A stretch of DNA of 64,000 bases from Thalassobellus sp050294475 (GTDB lineage Bacteria; Bacteroidota; Bacteroidia; Flavobacteriales; Flavobacteriaceae). Positions 1 through 8,215 of the stretch are shown here, in pieces (positions within the stretch are counted from its first letter, which is position 1; every line of letters begins with the position of its first letter). The translations under genes were made by a program, and so were the position numbers. Under the pieces are notes generated by a model. It was not told the origin of the DNA and made no database searches. It worked only from the letters and a program-made list of their open reading frames with translations. The stretch spans positions 25,320-89,319 of the forward strand of contig JBNKOE010000016.1 of assembly GCA_050294475.1 (NCBI GenBank), written 5' to 3'.

Positions 1-471
1 GGTGGACCATTAGAACATATTATTGCTGCTAAAGCTATTGCTTTTGGTGAAGCTTTAACCGACGATTTTTTACATTACCAATTACAAGTAAAACAAAATG
101 CAACAGCTTTGGCTGAAGCATTGGTAGCTAAAGATTATAATATTATTTCTGGCGGAACCGATAACCACTGTATGTTAATAGATTTACGTAACAAAAATTT
201 ATCTGGTAAAGATGCAGAACAAGCGTTGGTAAAAGCCGATATTACAGTAAACAAAAACATGGTGCCTTTTGATGATAAATCACCATTTGTAACTTCAGGT
301 ATTAGAATTGGAGCTGCAGCAATTACAACTAGAGGTTTAAAAGAAGGTGATATGGTAGAGATCGTTAATTTAATTGATGAAGTGATTACTAACTTTGAAG
401 ATGAAACTGTTTTAGAAGTTGTTAAAACAAAAGTAAATGCAATGATGGCTGGAAAACCATTATTTGTATAA
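1..471 (+). CDS. glyA: Serine hydroxymethyltransferase, C-terminal part (5' end outside window)
   Basis: This PLP enzyme interconverts serine plus tetrahydrofolate with glycine plus 5,10-methylene-tetrahydrofolate in the cytoplasm. The frame is open from base 1 and encodes the last 156 residues. It begins GGPLEHIIAAKAIAFGEAL and contains ISGGTDNHCMLIDLR and then SGIRIGAAAITTRGLKEGDM, which are conserved C-terminal domain blocks of the SHMT family. The catalytic lysine lies upstream and is not visible. A strong hairpin terminator follows 25 bases after the stop, so glyA is the last gene of its transcript. The only defect is truncation by the window edge. Identity is certain from the motifs; the symbol follows from the family. 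Confidence 0.95.
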   Translation, partial: GGPLEHIIAAKAIAFGEALTDDFLHYQLQVKQNATALAEALVAKDYNIISGGTDNHCMLIDLRNKNLSGKDAEQALVKADITVNKNMVPFDDKSPFVTSGIRIGAAAITTRGLKEGDMVEIVNLIDEVITNFEDETVLEVVKTKVNAMMAGKPLFV

Positions 472-495
472 GCTAAAATAAACCATATTTTAAAC

Positions 496-527
496 AAAAA
501 ATCCCGCTTTATTAAGTGGGATTTTTT
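496..527 (+). terminator. Rho-independent terminator of glyA
   Basis: A stem of about 14 pairs (AAAAAATCCCGCTT against AAGTGGGATTTTTT, one G-T pair) with a 4-base loop TATT is followed by a T-rich run. It sits 25 bases after the glyA stop. Confidence 0.85.
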
Positions 528-814
528 GTTTTTGAGCGTTACTTAAGGATTGGGTTTTTCGCTACTCAATCTTTTTGCGAAAAAGCAGAAAGGATTTTAA
601 ACAGACTGTTCAAGCGCTTACGTAAGAATATTGGTTCGTTTAATAAGTAGTATATGCAAAGTAGGCGATTGCGAACTACAAACTTATCAAGCTGATGGAA
701 TTTTGAAGCTGGCTATAGCACTTCAAATTACGATTGTCACGCTAATTTTATATATAGATTGTTGTGTTTTTGTGCTATATGTTTTTATAATGATTTTACC
801 ATTTTATAGCATAT
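528..814. other. Intergenic stretch with no supported gene; possible decayed sequence
   Basis: No gene is supported here. A 65-codon frame at 631-828 on the plus strand has no recognisable domain, its end is very hydrophobic, and it runs into the 3' end of the opposing gene, so I do not call it. Two small perfect palindromes lie at 612-619 (AAGCGCTT) and 617-626 (CTTACGTAAG). Base composition is less AT-rich than in neighbouring spacers, which fits a relic of a repeat or of transferred DNA, but I cannot identify it. Confidence 0.35.
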
Positions 815-1789
815 TTAGTCACAATTAACTTGAAACAATGGTTTTTCATTTATTGTACATTTGACAAGCTTTTTATCGAACTCGGTTAAAGCCGAATAAG
901 AATAGACTATGGACATGTCCTCATAAAATTCTTCAGAATCGCTATATTCCCGACCTTCAACATAGTATTCAGGATCAATAAAGGCATTTTTTTGTTCATT
1001 GAACACATGGAACTCATGTATGTCTCGTTGGTTTTCCTCATTCTCAAGATCACCAAATGTATTATATGATGGATTTAGGTAGATAGTATCTCTGTTTGAT
1101 TCCATATCAATAATTTTTTTTATGAACTCAACATCTTCATCAAATTCGTCTAAAGGGATTCGTTCTATGGAATGATTCTCTTCAAAAAAAAGTGTATCAT
1201 CTTTAAATTTTGCTATTAAAGGTTGGGCTTCATAATCATTTACTTCAATAAAGTTTGCGACAAAATCGTTATATCCATTAGGGTTTTCTATCGTGATTAC
1301 TGGATGCTTTGTATTGTTGTCTCCGTATTGAAGAGACATAAATAAAATACTATTCGGAATTGTTTTGAATGTGTACACGTAAGGAAGAGAAAAACAGTTA
1401 GCATCTTCATTAAATACGCGCTGCATAATGATTTTTTCTTCTTTTTCCGTCCTTAGTTGGATAAATGTTTCTCCATTTTCAAAACCACTAAAAAAAAATT
1501 TTGTATTGCCTTTCAAATCTTTATTGTGCCGTCCAAATAGCTCGAATGTACTCGCTTTAATATTAGGAGAAAATTTACAAATATTTTCTTCTGTAACTTC
1601 CCATTTTCCTGTTTGAATACCTCCGAAATAGGTAATGGCATAATTGCCATTTTCTAATACAAATAAATGACTTCCTCCTTCTGGTGATTGGGATCCTAAA
1701 TTATATAATCCCACTATATCAGGATTGTTTTGAGCATTTGCTAAAGTTGACATAATAATTATAACAAGTAAAAGTTTATTCTTTTTCAT
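815..1789 (-). CDS. Secreted protein of unknown function, 324 aa
   Basis: I do not recognise this gene. The ATG at 1789 opens a typical signal peptide: MKKNKLLL, then a hydrophobic stretch VIIIMSTLANAQ with cleavage expected after the Ala-Gln region, so the mature protein probably lies in the periplasm or outside the cell. The start of the mature part (IVGLYNLGSQSPEGGSHLFVL...GKWEV) resembles the beta-strand pattern of small lipocalin-like or META-like domains that report on residual mass or composition, but the match is too weak for a family call. The rest is acidic and rich in aromatic residues with no cysteine motif, no transmembrane segment and no T9SS sorting domain. It stands alone between glyA and the AraC group. 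It could be an immunity or stress protein; this is only a guess. Confidence 0.75.
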   Translation of the reverse strand: MKKNKLLLVIIIMSTLANAQNNPDIVGLYNLGSQSPEGGSHLFVLENGNYAITYFGGIQTGKWEVTEENICKFSPNIKASTFELFGRHNKDLKGNTKFFFSGFENGETFIQLRTEKEEKIIMQRVFNEDANCFSLPYVYTFKTIPNSILFMSLQYGDNNTKHPVITIENPNGYNDFVANFIEVNDYEAQPLIAKFKDDTLFFEENHSIERIPLDEFDEDVEFIKKIIDMESNRDTIYLNPSYNTFGDLENEENQRDIHEFHVFNEQKNAFIDPEYYVEGREYSDSEEFYEDMSIVYSYSALTEFDKKLVKCTINEKPLFQVNCD

Positions 1790-1880
1790 TAATGAATTAC
1801 GGATATCATTAGAGTAAACATTTTTTTATCTAATCTATCTATGGAAATAGTGATTTTTTTTGCATGAAACACAACTCGTG

Positions 1881-1957
1881 GATATGAAATCGATTTAATG
1901 TTTAATATCTAATAGTTAAACGAAGTTATCGTTTTTTTATAACAAAATCAAATTGAG
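1881..1957. repeat. Dispersed intergenic repeat, copy 1 (partner at 28229-28305)
   Basis: The 77 bases starting GATATGAAATCG align without gaps to 28229-28305. By my hand count about 55-57 positions match, including a core GTTAAAYGAAGTT in the middle and ACAAA-TCAA-TTG at the end. Both copies lie between genes. This copy keeps the right part of the inverted repeat that is complete in the other copy. Confidence 0.6.
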
Positions 1958-1966
1958 TTTAAAACA

Positions 1967-1993
1967 AAAAATCCCACATGAAGTGAGATTTTT
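1967..1993 (-). terminator. Terminator downstream of the AraC-family gene
   Basis: An 11-pair stem (AAAAATCCCAC against GTGAGATTTTT, one mismatch) with loop ATGAA is flanked by T-runs when read on the minus strand. It lies 70 bases beyond the stop of the AraC gene at 2063. Confidence 0.65.
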
Positions 1994-2062
1994 ATTTTCG
2001 TATTAACTTTCTTCTTTTTTTAAGGAGAATAGAATGATGTTCGTGTACCAATCGTTATTCAT

Positions 2063-2947
2063 TTAACTAGCAGATGCTCTATCAAAACCAATAGTTTCTC
2101 TATAAAGTTGTGGAGATATATCTGCATTTTTTTTAAAAAACCTACTAAAATAATATTCGTCGTTATAACCCAATTCGTATGCAATTTCTTTAATTGTTTT
2201 ATTGGTTAAGTATAATTCTCTTTTGGCTTCTATAATAATACGTTCTGAAATTAAGTCGGTTAAGGTTTTATTAAAATGAATTCTGGTTAGTCTAGTTAAT
2301 GCTTTTGGGGTAATTGCTAGCATATTGGCATATTCACTTGCAGAATGTTTTGTTTTGTAATATGTTTCAATGTAGTTTTTTAAATTCTGTAAAATAAAAG
2401 GTTCTTCTTTATTATTCGTTTCTTTTTGAATTTCAGTTTGCTGTTCTGCTTTTAATCTTGATGCGGTTATTAAAAATATTTTTAAGTATGAAACTAATAA
2501 TTCATACTGTGCTATGGCTGGTTTTTTCAGTTCGTCTTTTATTTGTTCTATTATCAGTTTAAAATTATCAGTCGCTTTTTCTTCAACTTTAACCATTGGA
2601 GGATTGTAAATATTATTAAATAACACACCATTACAAGCAACTTCATTGTGATGTTTATGAATGCAGAAAAAATCGGGATGAAAATGAATTACCACGCCAC
2701 TTATTTCTGTTTTAGCACATAGCATAAATGGTTGATAAGGAGAAAAAGACAACAACATATTTTCATTAAAATCATATTCAGAAAAGTCAGCTTTTAGGGT
2801 TCCATTGCCTTTTTGTATCCAAATAAGTGAGTAATAATTTAGTCTTTGAATATGATCAAACGGATTTTCTTTTTCTAAATGATATATTTTAAATGCTAGA
2901 TTACCCGTTTGCGGATTAATGAGTGTGAAGTTGTTATTTTGCACCAT
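2063..2947 (-). CDS. AraC-family transcriptional regulator, 294 aa
   Basis: This is a DNA-binding regulator. The N-terminal 150 residues look like the cupin-type effector domain of AraC proteins (LIWIQKGNGTLKADFSEYDF, then FSPYQPFMLCAKTEISGVVIHFHPDFF). The last 100 residues form the double helix-turn-helix: first HTH around SASEYANMLAITPKALTRL and second around IKEIAYELGYNDEYYFSRFF, the classic AraC signature. It follows the DUF1348 gene by 11 bases on the same strand and so is probably co-transcribed with DUF1348 and the AhpD-like gene, which it may regulate. The ATG at 2947 is the first in frame and gives a normal family length. The effector cannot be predicted. Confidence 0.9.
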   Translation of the reverse strand: MVQNNNFTLINPQTGNLAFKIYHLEKENPFDHIQRLNYYSLIWIQKGNGTLKADFSEYDFNENMLLSFSPYQPFMLCAKTEISGVVIHFHPDFFCIHKHHNEVACNGVLFNNIYNPPMVKVEEKATDNFKLIIEQIKDELKKPAIAQYELLVSYLKIFLITASRLKAEQQTEIQKETNNKEEPFILQNLKNYIETYYKTKHSASEYANMLAITPKALTRLTRIHFNKTLTDLISERIIIEAKRELYLTNKTIKEIAYELGYNDEYYFSRFFKKNADISPQLYRETIGFDRASAS

Positions 2948-2958
2948 GATTTAATAGT

Positions 2959-3378
2959 TTACTTAAGTTTTCTATCTTTTTCTTCAATTTTTAAATCGTT
3001 TATACTCGCATAACGTTTTTGCATGAGTCCATTTTTATTAAATTCCCAAAGCTCATTACCATAGGCTCTGTACCATTGGTCGTTATTATCTTGAAATTCA
3101 TACTCAAATCTAACAGCCATTCTATTTTCTTTAAAACCCCAAAGCTCTTTTTTTAGTTTATAGTGTTTTTCGTTTTCCCATTTCTTAGTTAAAAAGGTAA
3201 TAATTTCTTCTCTTCCGTTAATAAATTGTGTGCGGTTTCTCCATTCAGAATCTATGGTGTATGCTTTTGATACCTGTATTGGATCTTTAGAATTCCATGC
3301 ATCTTCTGCTTTTTGAACTTTTTCAATTGCAGATTCTAAAGTAAATGGAGGAAGCGGATATTTCTTTTCTTGATTCAT
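2959..3378 (-). CDS. DUF1348 / NTF2-like protein, 139 aa
   Basis: This is a small cytoplasmic protein with an NTF2-like (SnoaL-type) cone fold. The sequence KAEDAWNSKDPIQVSKAYT, then SEWRNRTQFINGREEIITFL and FRFEYEF-type strands ending in WEFNKNGLMQKRYASIND match the DUF1348 family, whose members are near 140-155 residues. No catalytic role has been established for the family. It sits between an AhpD-like gene (66 bases upstream) and an AraC regulator (11 bases downstream). The grouping suggests a stress-response or small-molecule detoxification unit, but that is inference from context. Confidence 0.85.
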   Translation of the reverse strand: MNQEKKYPLPPFTLESAIEKVQKAEDAWNSKDPIQVSKAYTIDSEWRNRTQFINGREEIITFLTKKWENEKHYKLKKELWGFKENRMAVRFEYEFQDNNDQWYRAYGNELWEFNKNGLMQKRYASINDLKIEEKDRKLK

Positions 3379-3444
3379 CTCTAAATTAGTTTAAAAAGTT
3401 GAAAATAAAGGAAATATGAGTTTTAATATTTCCTTTATTTGTTT

Positions 3445-3990
3445 TTAAATGGTTTCAGCTAAAGGGAAATCTACAGGTACTTTAGTGAGGTTGTGTAAAT
3501 AATTCATAGCTGTTTTATCACTTACCTGAAGTATTATATCCACAAGGTTTTCTTTAGTATATCCTTGAGCAAAAAAGTCCTCTACATTTTCACTATTAGC
3601 TTTTCCTCTGTTTCGAGTAATATCGGCTGCCAATTTTACCAATGCATTCAATTTAATATTTTCACTTCTTCCTTTTCTAATATTTAATAATTGTTCATCA
3701 TTAAATCCATTCATTTTTCCCAATACTAAATGTGCACTTTGGCAATAGATACACTCATTTACCTGACTTACAATAAGGTTTACTGCTTCTTTTTCTTTAT
3801 TGTTTAAAGAAGTTTTAGCATTTTGATAGTCTAAAAATCGTTTTAAACCATTGTCTGAATATCCTATAGTAGCATAAAGATTCGGTACAAAACCTAATGC
3901 TTTGTTTAAATTATCAAAAATCTTTTGATTGGTTTGAGATACTTCAATTTTTGTTGGAACTTTAAATTCCGTTACAGTTACATTTTCCAT
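3445..3990 (-). CDS. Carboxymuconolactone decarboxylase / AhpD-like protein, 181 aa
   Basis: This protein belongs to the AhpD-like alkylhydroperoxidase fold, whose members reduce peroxides or recycle peroxiredoxins through a CxxC pair. It shows NECIYCQSAHLVLGK, giving Cys80, Cys83 and His87, the AhpD-type redox centre. It also has the helical context NLYATIGYSDNGLKRFLDYQ seen in peroxidase-related CMD proteins. The frame can be extended to a TTG at 4017, but I prefer the ATG at 3990 (MENVTVTEFKVP) because the TTG lies within a perfect 12-bp palindrome and adds residues with no family match. It is the first gene of a likely three-gene unit with DUF1348 and AraC. The physiological substrate is unknown. 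Confidence 0.87.
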   Translation of the reverse strand: MENVTVTEFKVPTKIEVSQTNQKIFDNLNKALGFVPNLYATIGYSDNGLKRFLDYQNAKTSLNNKEKEAVNLIVSQVNECIYCQSAHLVLGKMNGFNDEQLLNIRKGRSENIKLNALVKLAADITRNRGKANSENVEDFFAQGYTKENLVDIILQVSDKTAMNYLHNLTKVPVDFPLAETI

Positions 3991-4012
3991 TTTTATGTTT
4001 TTAAAATTGCTT

Positions 4013-4024
4013 GTCAATATTGAC
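4013..4024. promoter_or_regulatory. Perfect palindrome GTCAATATTGAC upstream of AhpD-like gene
   Basis: A 12-bp perfect inverted repeat lies 23 bases upstream of the preferred start codon at 3990. On the minus strand a near -7 box (CAACTTTG read from 4036 to 4029, one base from the consensus) lies just upstream of it, so a bound protein would block transcription start. The protein that would bind is not known. Confidence 0.45.
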
Positions 4025-4192
4025 GTTACAAAGTTGATGAAGAATGCAATGGCTTAAAATGGATAATTTTCGTTAATGGATGGATAATTTTCTTGAAGAT
4101 GATTAAATGAAATAAAACGACTTTATATAGAATCGTTTATGCTTGAATATTGTGATTGTTTAATTCGTAGATACAAAATTGTTTTAATGTTT

Positions 4193-5758
4193 TTAATCTT
4201 CCTCGGGAAATGTAATATGTTGATACGCTCCTAAATCTGGTGTAGCCGTTCTGTTTACGTTTAAAATATCAACTGGTACTTGTGTAGCAAAAGCAGCATT
4301 TCCTTTGTTTATAGCCGCCGATTCGTTGCCAATCATTAATTTATTTAGTGAAGTATCAAGGAAATTAGGATTTTCGTTAAAAATGTTTCCTTCAAATTTT
4401 GTTGTGTCTTCAAAATTATAATTTGCACCTGTAAACTCGTTGTTGTTATCTTGAAAACGAATTAAGCAGTTGGTAAACTTAAAGTTGAAAACTACGTTTT
4501 CATCTTCAAGCTCGTCTAACAAAATTTCAGGATTATCATTTCCGTAGATAATACAGTTGTTAAAATTAGCTTCTGTTAAATCGGCTAGAGTAGCATTGCC
4601 TTCTTCATCTAAAATAAAATTATTTAGTAATACTGAAGGAAATTGTCTAAAGCCATTATCCCAATAATTAACTAGCGTACTATGCGTAAAATTATATTTT
4701 CCACCAAGCGTTCCTGCAAAGGATACTTGTCCGCTATTATTAATTACTACATTTTCTGCCTTAATAGAAGTGTTTCTTCCTAGAATACCAAAGCTGCCTG
4801 AGTTGTATATTTGAGAGTTTGTAATGGTTAGTTTATCGTTAACTTCGTTAGGGTTACCATCACACAAAATACCAGCAATCGCATTTTTTATTGTTGCATA
4901 ATTTATTGTGTTGTTTACGCTACCATCAAAAAGCCAAATGGTGCCCCATTGCCCAGGAACATCGGAATACTCTGGTTCTAAACGGTCGCTTTCAAAAATA
5001 ACTTCGTTTTCTAATAAATCTTGATCGGTACTTAAACTACCATTTACATTAAGCGTAGCACCTTCGCCAACTATTAAACCAGAGTTTTCATGAAAATGGA
5101 TACGAGCACCAGCTTCAATAGTTAATGTTTCGTTATTAGGAACCGCAGCAAAGCCATAGATAACATATGGTTTTTCGTTTGTAAAGGTAAGTTCGCTTGG
5201 TAATAATTCGCGACCATTTATATTAGTTTCGTAAAGTTCTCCTCCTACGGTAAGTTGAAGGTTGTCAACAACTTTAGTTGTGTTATCTCTATCAGGGTAA
5301 ATAAAAACTGCATCTTGAATTAAGCTAACCAACTCTACTTTTTGAAGATTTGTATTGGTATCAAACTCAATTTGATCTGTATTTAAAAATGTACCATCTG
5401 CATTTGGAAAATTATTAGTATCTACCGTTGTTTCAATAAAAATATAGATGCTGTCTTTTGCTAAAATTGGAATGTTTTCAAAGGTTTTACCTGCTATACC
5501 GTCAACATTTAATCGGTAACTAGAAGCTTCACCGGTACTTAGTTTTATTGAAGGAATAAGGATGTCATTATTACTTCGGTTATATACTTTTAAATTATAG
5601 GTGCTAGAGCTTATTTTATTAAATACAGTATCTAAATAAACGGTATCTTTTGAAAACTCAAGACTTCCTGTACTTGGTGAAAAATCAAAATTTTTACGGC
5701 ATGAACTCCAAAGCATTAAAAATCCTATGGTAAAAACTAAAAATATAAGACGCCTCAT
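4193..5758 (-). CDS. Right-handed beta-helix lipoprotein, 521 aa
   Basis: This is predicted to be an outer-membrane-anchored or surface lipoprotein. The N-terminus MRRLIFLVFTIGFLMLWSSC carries a hydrophobic segment and lipobox-like cysteine at residue 20. Residues 30-160 resemble an Ig-like strand domain (FSKDTVYLDTVFNKISSSTY). From about residue 205 the sequence has repeated short strands with Asn and Ile ladders (LTIEAGARIHFHENSGLIVG, then INYATIKNAIAGILCDGNP and FGILGRNTSIKAENVVINN), typical of right-handed parallel beta-helix proteins. The end contains AAINKGNAAFATQVPVDILN and DLGAYQHI, the choice-of-anchor Q style ending seen in such proteins. Ligand or substrate is unknown; a polysaccharide-related role is a guess. 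It has its own -7 box. Confidence 0.85.
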   Translation of the reverse strand: MRRLIFLVFTIGFLMLWSSCRKNFDFSPSTGSLEFSKDTVYLDTVFNKISSSTYNLKVYNRSNNDILIPSIKLSTGEASSYRLNVDGIAGKTFENIPILAKDSIYIFIETTVDTNNFPNADGTFLNTDQIEFDTNTNLQKVELVSLIQDAVFIYPDRDNTTKVVDNLQLTVGGELYETNINGRELLPSELTFTNEKPYVIYGFAAVPNNETLTIEAGARIHFHENSGLIVGEGATLNVNGSLSTDQDLLENEVIFESDRLEPEYSDVPGQWGTIWLFDGSVNNTINYATIKNAIAGILCDGNPNEVNDKLTITNSQIYNSGSFGILGRNTSIKAENVVINNSGQVSFAGTLGGKYNFTHSTLVNYWDNGFRQFPSVLLNNFILDEEGNATLADLTEANFNNCIIYGNDNPEILLDELEDENVVFNFKFTNCLIRFQDNNNEFTGANYNFEDTTKFEGNIFNENPNFLDTSLNKLMIGNESAAINKGNAAFATQVPVDILNVNRTATPDLGAYQHITFPEED

Positions 5759-5790
5759 TAATGAATAGTTGTATTATTTGTATGAATTAT

Positions 5791-5798
5791 CAAAAATA
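5791..5798 (-). promoter_or_regulatory. -7 box TATTTTTG for the beta-helix lipoprotein gene
   Basis: Reading the minus strand, TATTTTTG matches the Bacteroidota consensus TAnnTTTG exactly and lies 32 bases upstream of the ATG at 5758. No clear -33 TTTG is present. Confidence 0.5.
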
Positions 5799-5887
5799 TA
5801 ACTTTTAAAATTATGAATTAGTATGACGCTTATTAATTTAATGTGTCACAGCATTAAATAATGAGATGTCTCAATCGTACTTCATTT

Positions 5888-6004
5888 TGACATGATATAT
5901 ATAACATTACAGGAGTAGCCTTTATTAAGGCAGATGTTTCAAATATTCAAGAACGTATTGAAGCGAATGTTTTGGCGTATTTTAAAAAAATTAATGTTAG
6001 TTAG
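5888..6004 (+). pseudogene. Gene remnant: C-terminal fragment of an unidentified protein
   Basis: Between the stop at 5888 and the stop at 6002 lies an open frame of 37 codons without a start codon. From 5906 it reads ITGVAFIKADVSNIQERIEA and continues NVLAYFKKINVS. The amphipathic pattern, the codon choice and the natural-looking lysine-rich end resemble the last residues of a real protein whose 5' part has been lost. I cannot name the parent family. It is followed at once by a repeat element at 6006, which may mark the deletion boundary. Confidence 0.4.
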
Positions 6005-6005
6005 T

Positions 6006-6031
6006 GCGTCATTTCGACGACAGGAGAAATC
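6006..6031. repeat. REP-like element with GTCATTTCGAC motif
   Basis: The segment GTCATTTCGACGACAGGAG followed by AAATC has short self-complementary arms (ATTTC and GAAAT) and matches the style of intergenic elements that are common in flavobacterial genomes. A related unit (GTCATTCCTG...CAGGAATCT) occurs at 57010. Confidence 0.5.
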
Positions 6032-6291
6032 GTATAAAGAGTTTTATAAAAAAGATTATAAAATGGTCTTTTCTTTGTGTTTATTTTGAGTTGCACCTTT
6101 TGGTTAGAATTTTCTCACTAAAAAATCAATGCATACTTGTACGTATTTTTAATAGTTATTAATAGGTGACGTTATTAGAGATATTAAGTTTTGTAATATA
6201 ACTAATAGCAAAGTTTATAAAGTAACCTTGCCTGCTATTAAATATAAAAGGTAGTAGTTTTTCAATTCTAGAAGTAAAAATAGCTCTGATG

Positions 6292-7242
6292 CTAAAGTAT
6301 TACAGCATTTTTAACATAATGTTTCCCTTGCCATAAATCTTTTTCAATAAGTTTTTTATCAATTTTTGCTACTATTTCAAAATTCTTTAAACCATTCCAT
6401 TTTGGAGCAATTAATAAATGAGCAGGAGATTCGCTAATAAAGCGTTCAATAATAATATCTGGTTTTAAAAGAGCAATAAAATCGGTAACTAAATCAATAT
6501 ACGCTTCCGAAGAATACAAACTAAACATGTCTGGTTTTTCTTTTAATTGAATAGCCATCATGGTATGTTTAACTATTTGTAATTGGTGTAATTTTAAAGT
6601 GTTTATTGGCAATTTAGAGAGTTTGATAGCATGATTTAAAATATCGTTTTTGCTTTCTCCAGGCAATCCAATAATCATGTGAGCACCTAAGTGTAATCCT
6701 TTGTTTTTTGCTAGTTCATAAGCATCAACAGTTTCTTGAAACGTATGGCAACGATTTACCATTTTTAAGGTGTTATCTAACGTGCTTTCAACACCAAATT
6801 CTAAAGAAATGTAGTAGGTTTTAGATAATTCAGATAAAAAATTAATAAGATCTTCATTAATACAATCTGGTCGTGTGCCTATAACTAATCCTATTACTTT
6901 TGGATGATTAAGAGCTTCTAGATATAACTTCTTTACTAAATTTATATCGGCATACGTATTAGTATAGGCTTGAAAATAGGCTAAATATTGTTGAGTTTTA
7001 TATTTTTTTGAAAAAAAAGCAATACCACTATCTAACTGTTCGCTAATACTTTTACTTGGTTTACAATAATTTGGATTGAATGTATTGTTGTTGCAATATG
7101 TACAACCACCAACGCCTTTTGTACCATCTCTATTAGGACATGTAAAACCAGTATCTAAAGAAATTTTTTGAACACGTTCAGTAAATTTTTCCTTGATAAA
7201 AGAAGCGTAATCATTATAACGTTTGTTATTATTAAATAACAT
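6292..7242 (-). CDS. TIGR01212-family radical SAM protein (YhcC-like), 316 aa
   Basis: This is a cytoplasmic [4Fe-4S] radical SAM enzyme of unknown reaction. The N-terminal block DTGFTCPNRDGTKGVGGC and then TYC provides Cys35, Cys47 and Cys50, the diagnostic arrangement of the TIGR01212/YhcC family. Other family blocks are YLAYFQAYTNTYA, VIGTRPDCI, LEFGVESTLDNTL and HLGAHMIIGLPGESK. The length (316) is normal for the family. The downstream carbonic anhydrase gene lies 34 bases upstream on the same strand, so the two could be transcribed together, but their functions are not obviously linked. The assignment to the family is firm; the substrate is unknown. Confidence 0.93.
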   Translation of the reverse strand: MLFNNNKRYNDYASFIKEKFTERVQKISLDTGFTCPNRDGTKGVGGCTYCNNNTFNPNYCKPSKSISEQLDSGIAFFSKKYKTQQYLAYFQAYTNTYADINLVKKLYLEALNHPKVIGLVIGTRPDCINEDLINFLSELSKTYYISLEFGVESTLDNTLKMVNRCHTFQETVDAYELAKNKGLHLGAHMIIGLPGESKNDILNHAIKLSKLPINTLKLHQLQIVKHTMMAIQLKEKPDMFSLYSSEAYIDLVTDFIALLKPDIIIERFISESPAHLLIAPKWNGLKNFEIVAKIDKKLIEKDLWQGKHYVKNAVIL

Positions 7243-7276
7243 AAAGCAAATACTAATTAGATTTATACAACAAAAG

Positions 7277-8065
7277 CTAATAATTTAGCTTAACCTCTCT
7301 GTCGTTTAAAGGTTGTTCATTTCTAAAATTATTAATAGGCATATTATTTTTTAGTTTCAAAACTTCATCAACCGATAAAATAATTGGTTCTTTAAATATT
7401 ATCCAATTTACGCCTTCAGTACATGGAGGTGTAGTTAATGAACCGCTATAAGAATAATAGTGTTTTTTATCTAAAAGTAAGCTAGATAAATCTATGTTGT
7501 GATGAATGTCTTTTTTAGCACCATTCTTTAGAGGTAAAAAGCTTTCAAAGAATTCGAATAATTGGCTTTCGTTTCCTTCTTCACCTAAAATTCCTAAAAC
7601 GGTAATTTTTCCCGTTTTACTAAGATGTACTAAATGTATTTCAATAGGATAAATAATTCCGTTTATTTTGTGTTCAGATGGTTCATGAAAATGAATTTGT
7701 TTTAAATAATAGATTTCGTTTTTGTAGCTGATAGAATCTCCTTCTTCAAAATCAAATTGTATCGAGTGTCCGTTGTTTTTAACTTCACTAATAAGTGTTG
7801 TAGGTGCATATAAAGTTTTTAAATCACCTTTAGTAGCTATTGAATTAGCATCTTTGTTAATAATATTGATGGGTGATTGATGTTTGCCATCACAATCGGA
7901 GTTTTTTTCAATTTCAATCCAATGTTCGGGAGATGTTTCGCCAGAATAACTCCAGTGTTTTTCATTTTCGTGTAGAGTATTATTAGAATGAGTTTCTTTT
8001 TTACTTTGTTTGCACGATACTAATATTAATAAACCACATGTTAGAAGGATAATTTTATTATTCAT
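7277..8065 (-). CDS. Alpha-type carbonic anhydrase, lipoprotein, 262 aa
   Basis: The enzyme interconverts CO2 and bicarbonate outside the cytoplasm. The N-terminus ends in LLILVSC, a lipobox with Cys18, so the protein is probably lipid-anchored. The alpha-class signature is clear: WSYSGETSPEHW, then KHQSPINI. Zinc ligands are expected at His125 and His127 (in QIHFHEPSEH) and His144 (in IEIHLVH). The C-terminal YYSYSGSLTTPPCTEGVNW is the conserved substrate-pocket loop. Two cysteines, one near residue 58 and one in TPPC, may form the usual disulfide. The length is typical for bacterial alpha carbonic anhydrases. All key residues appear intact. Confidence 0.95.
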   Translation of the reverse strand: MNNKIILLTCGLLILVSCKQSKKETHSNNTLHENEKHWSYSGETSPEHWIEIEKNSDCDGKHQSPINIINKDANSIATKGDLKTLYAPTTLISEVKNNGHSIQFDFEEGDSISYKNEIYYLKQIHFHEPSEHKINGIIYPIEIHLVHLSKTGKITVLGILGEEGNESQLFEFFESFLPLKNGAKKDIHHNIDLSSLLLDKKHYYSYSGSLTTPPCTEGVNWIIFKEPIILSVDEVLKLKNNMPINNFRNEQPLNDREVKLNY

Positions 8066-8215
8066 ATAGATAATATTGAAGATGTTTGTTTATCTTTTTT
8101 TGAGATGTCAAAAGTAGTGATTGAAGAGGCTAAGAAAACTGATAAAAGTTAGCTTACCATTTATAATTTAGAAAAAAGATATTGTTTAAATCTGTTGTGT
8201 ATTTTGATTAAAATT

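Larger units (their letters stand above)
5759..6291. other. 533-bp intergenic region: -7 box, gene remnant, repeat element
   Basis: Apart from the -7 box at 5791, the remnant ending at 6004 and the REP-like unit at 6006-6031, I see nothing supported. Bases 6032-6291 are AT-rich with stops in all frames and no strong hairpin. Confidence 0.5.

Noticed and set aside
135..497. 120-codon minus-strand frame over glyA
   Set aside because: Antisense shadow of the glyA frame; protein has no family character.
631..828. 65-codon plus-strand frame between glyA and the secreted protein gene
   Set aside because: No recognisable domain, hydrophobic tail and collision with the opposing gene end; kept only as part of the spacer description.
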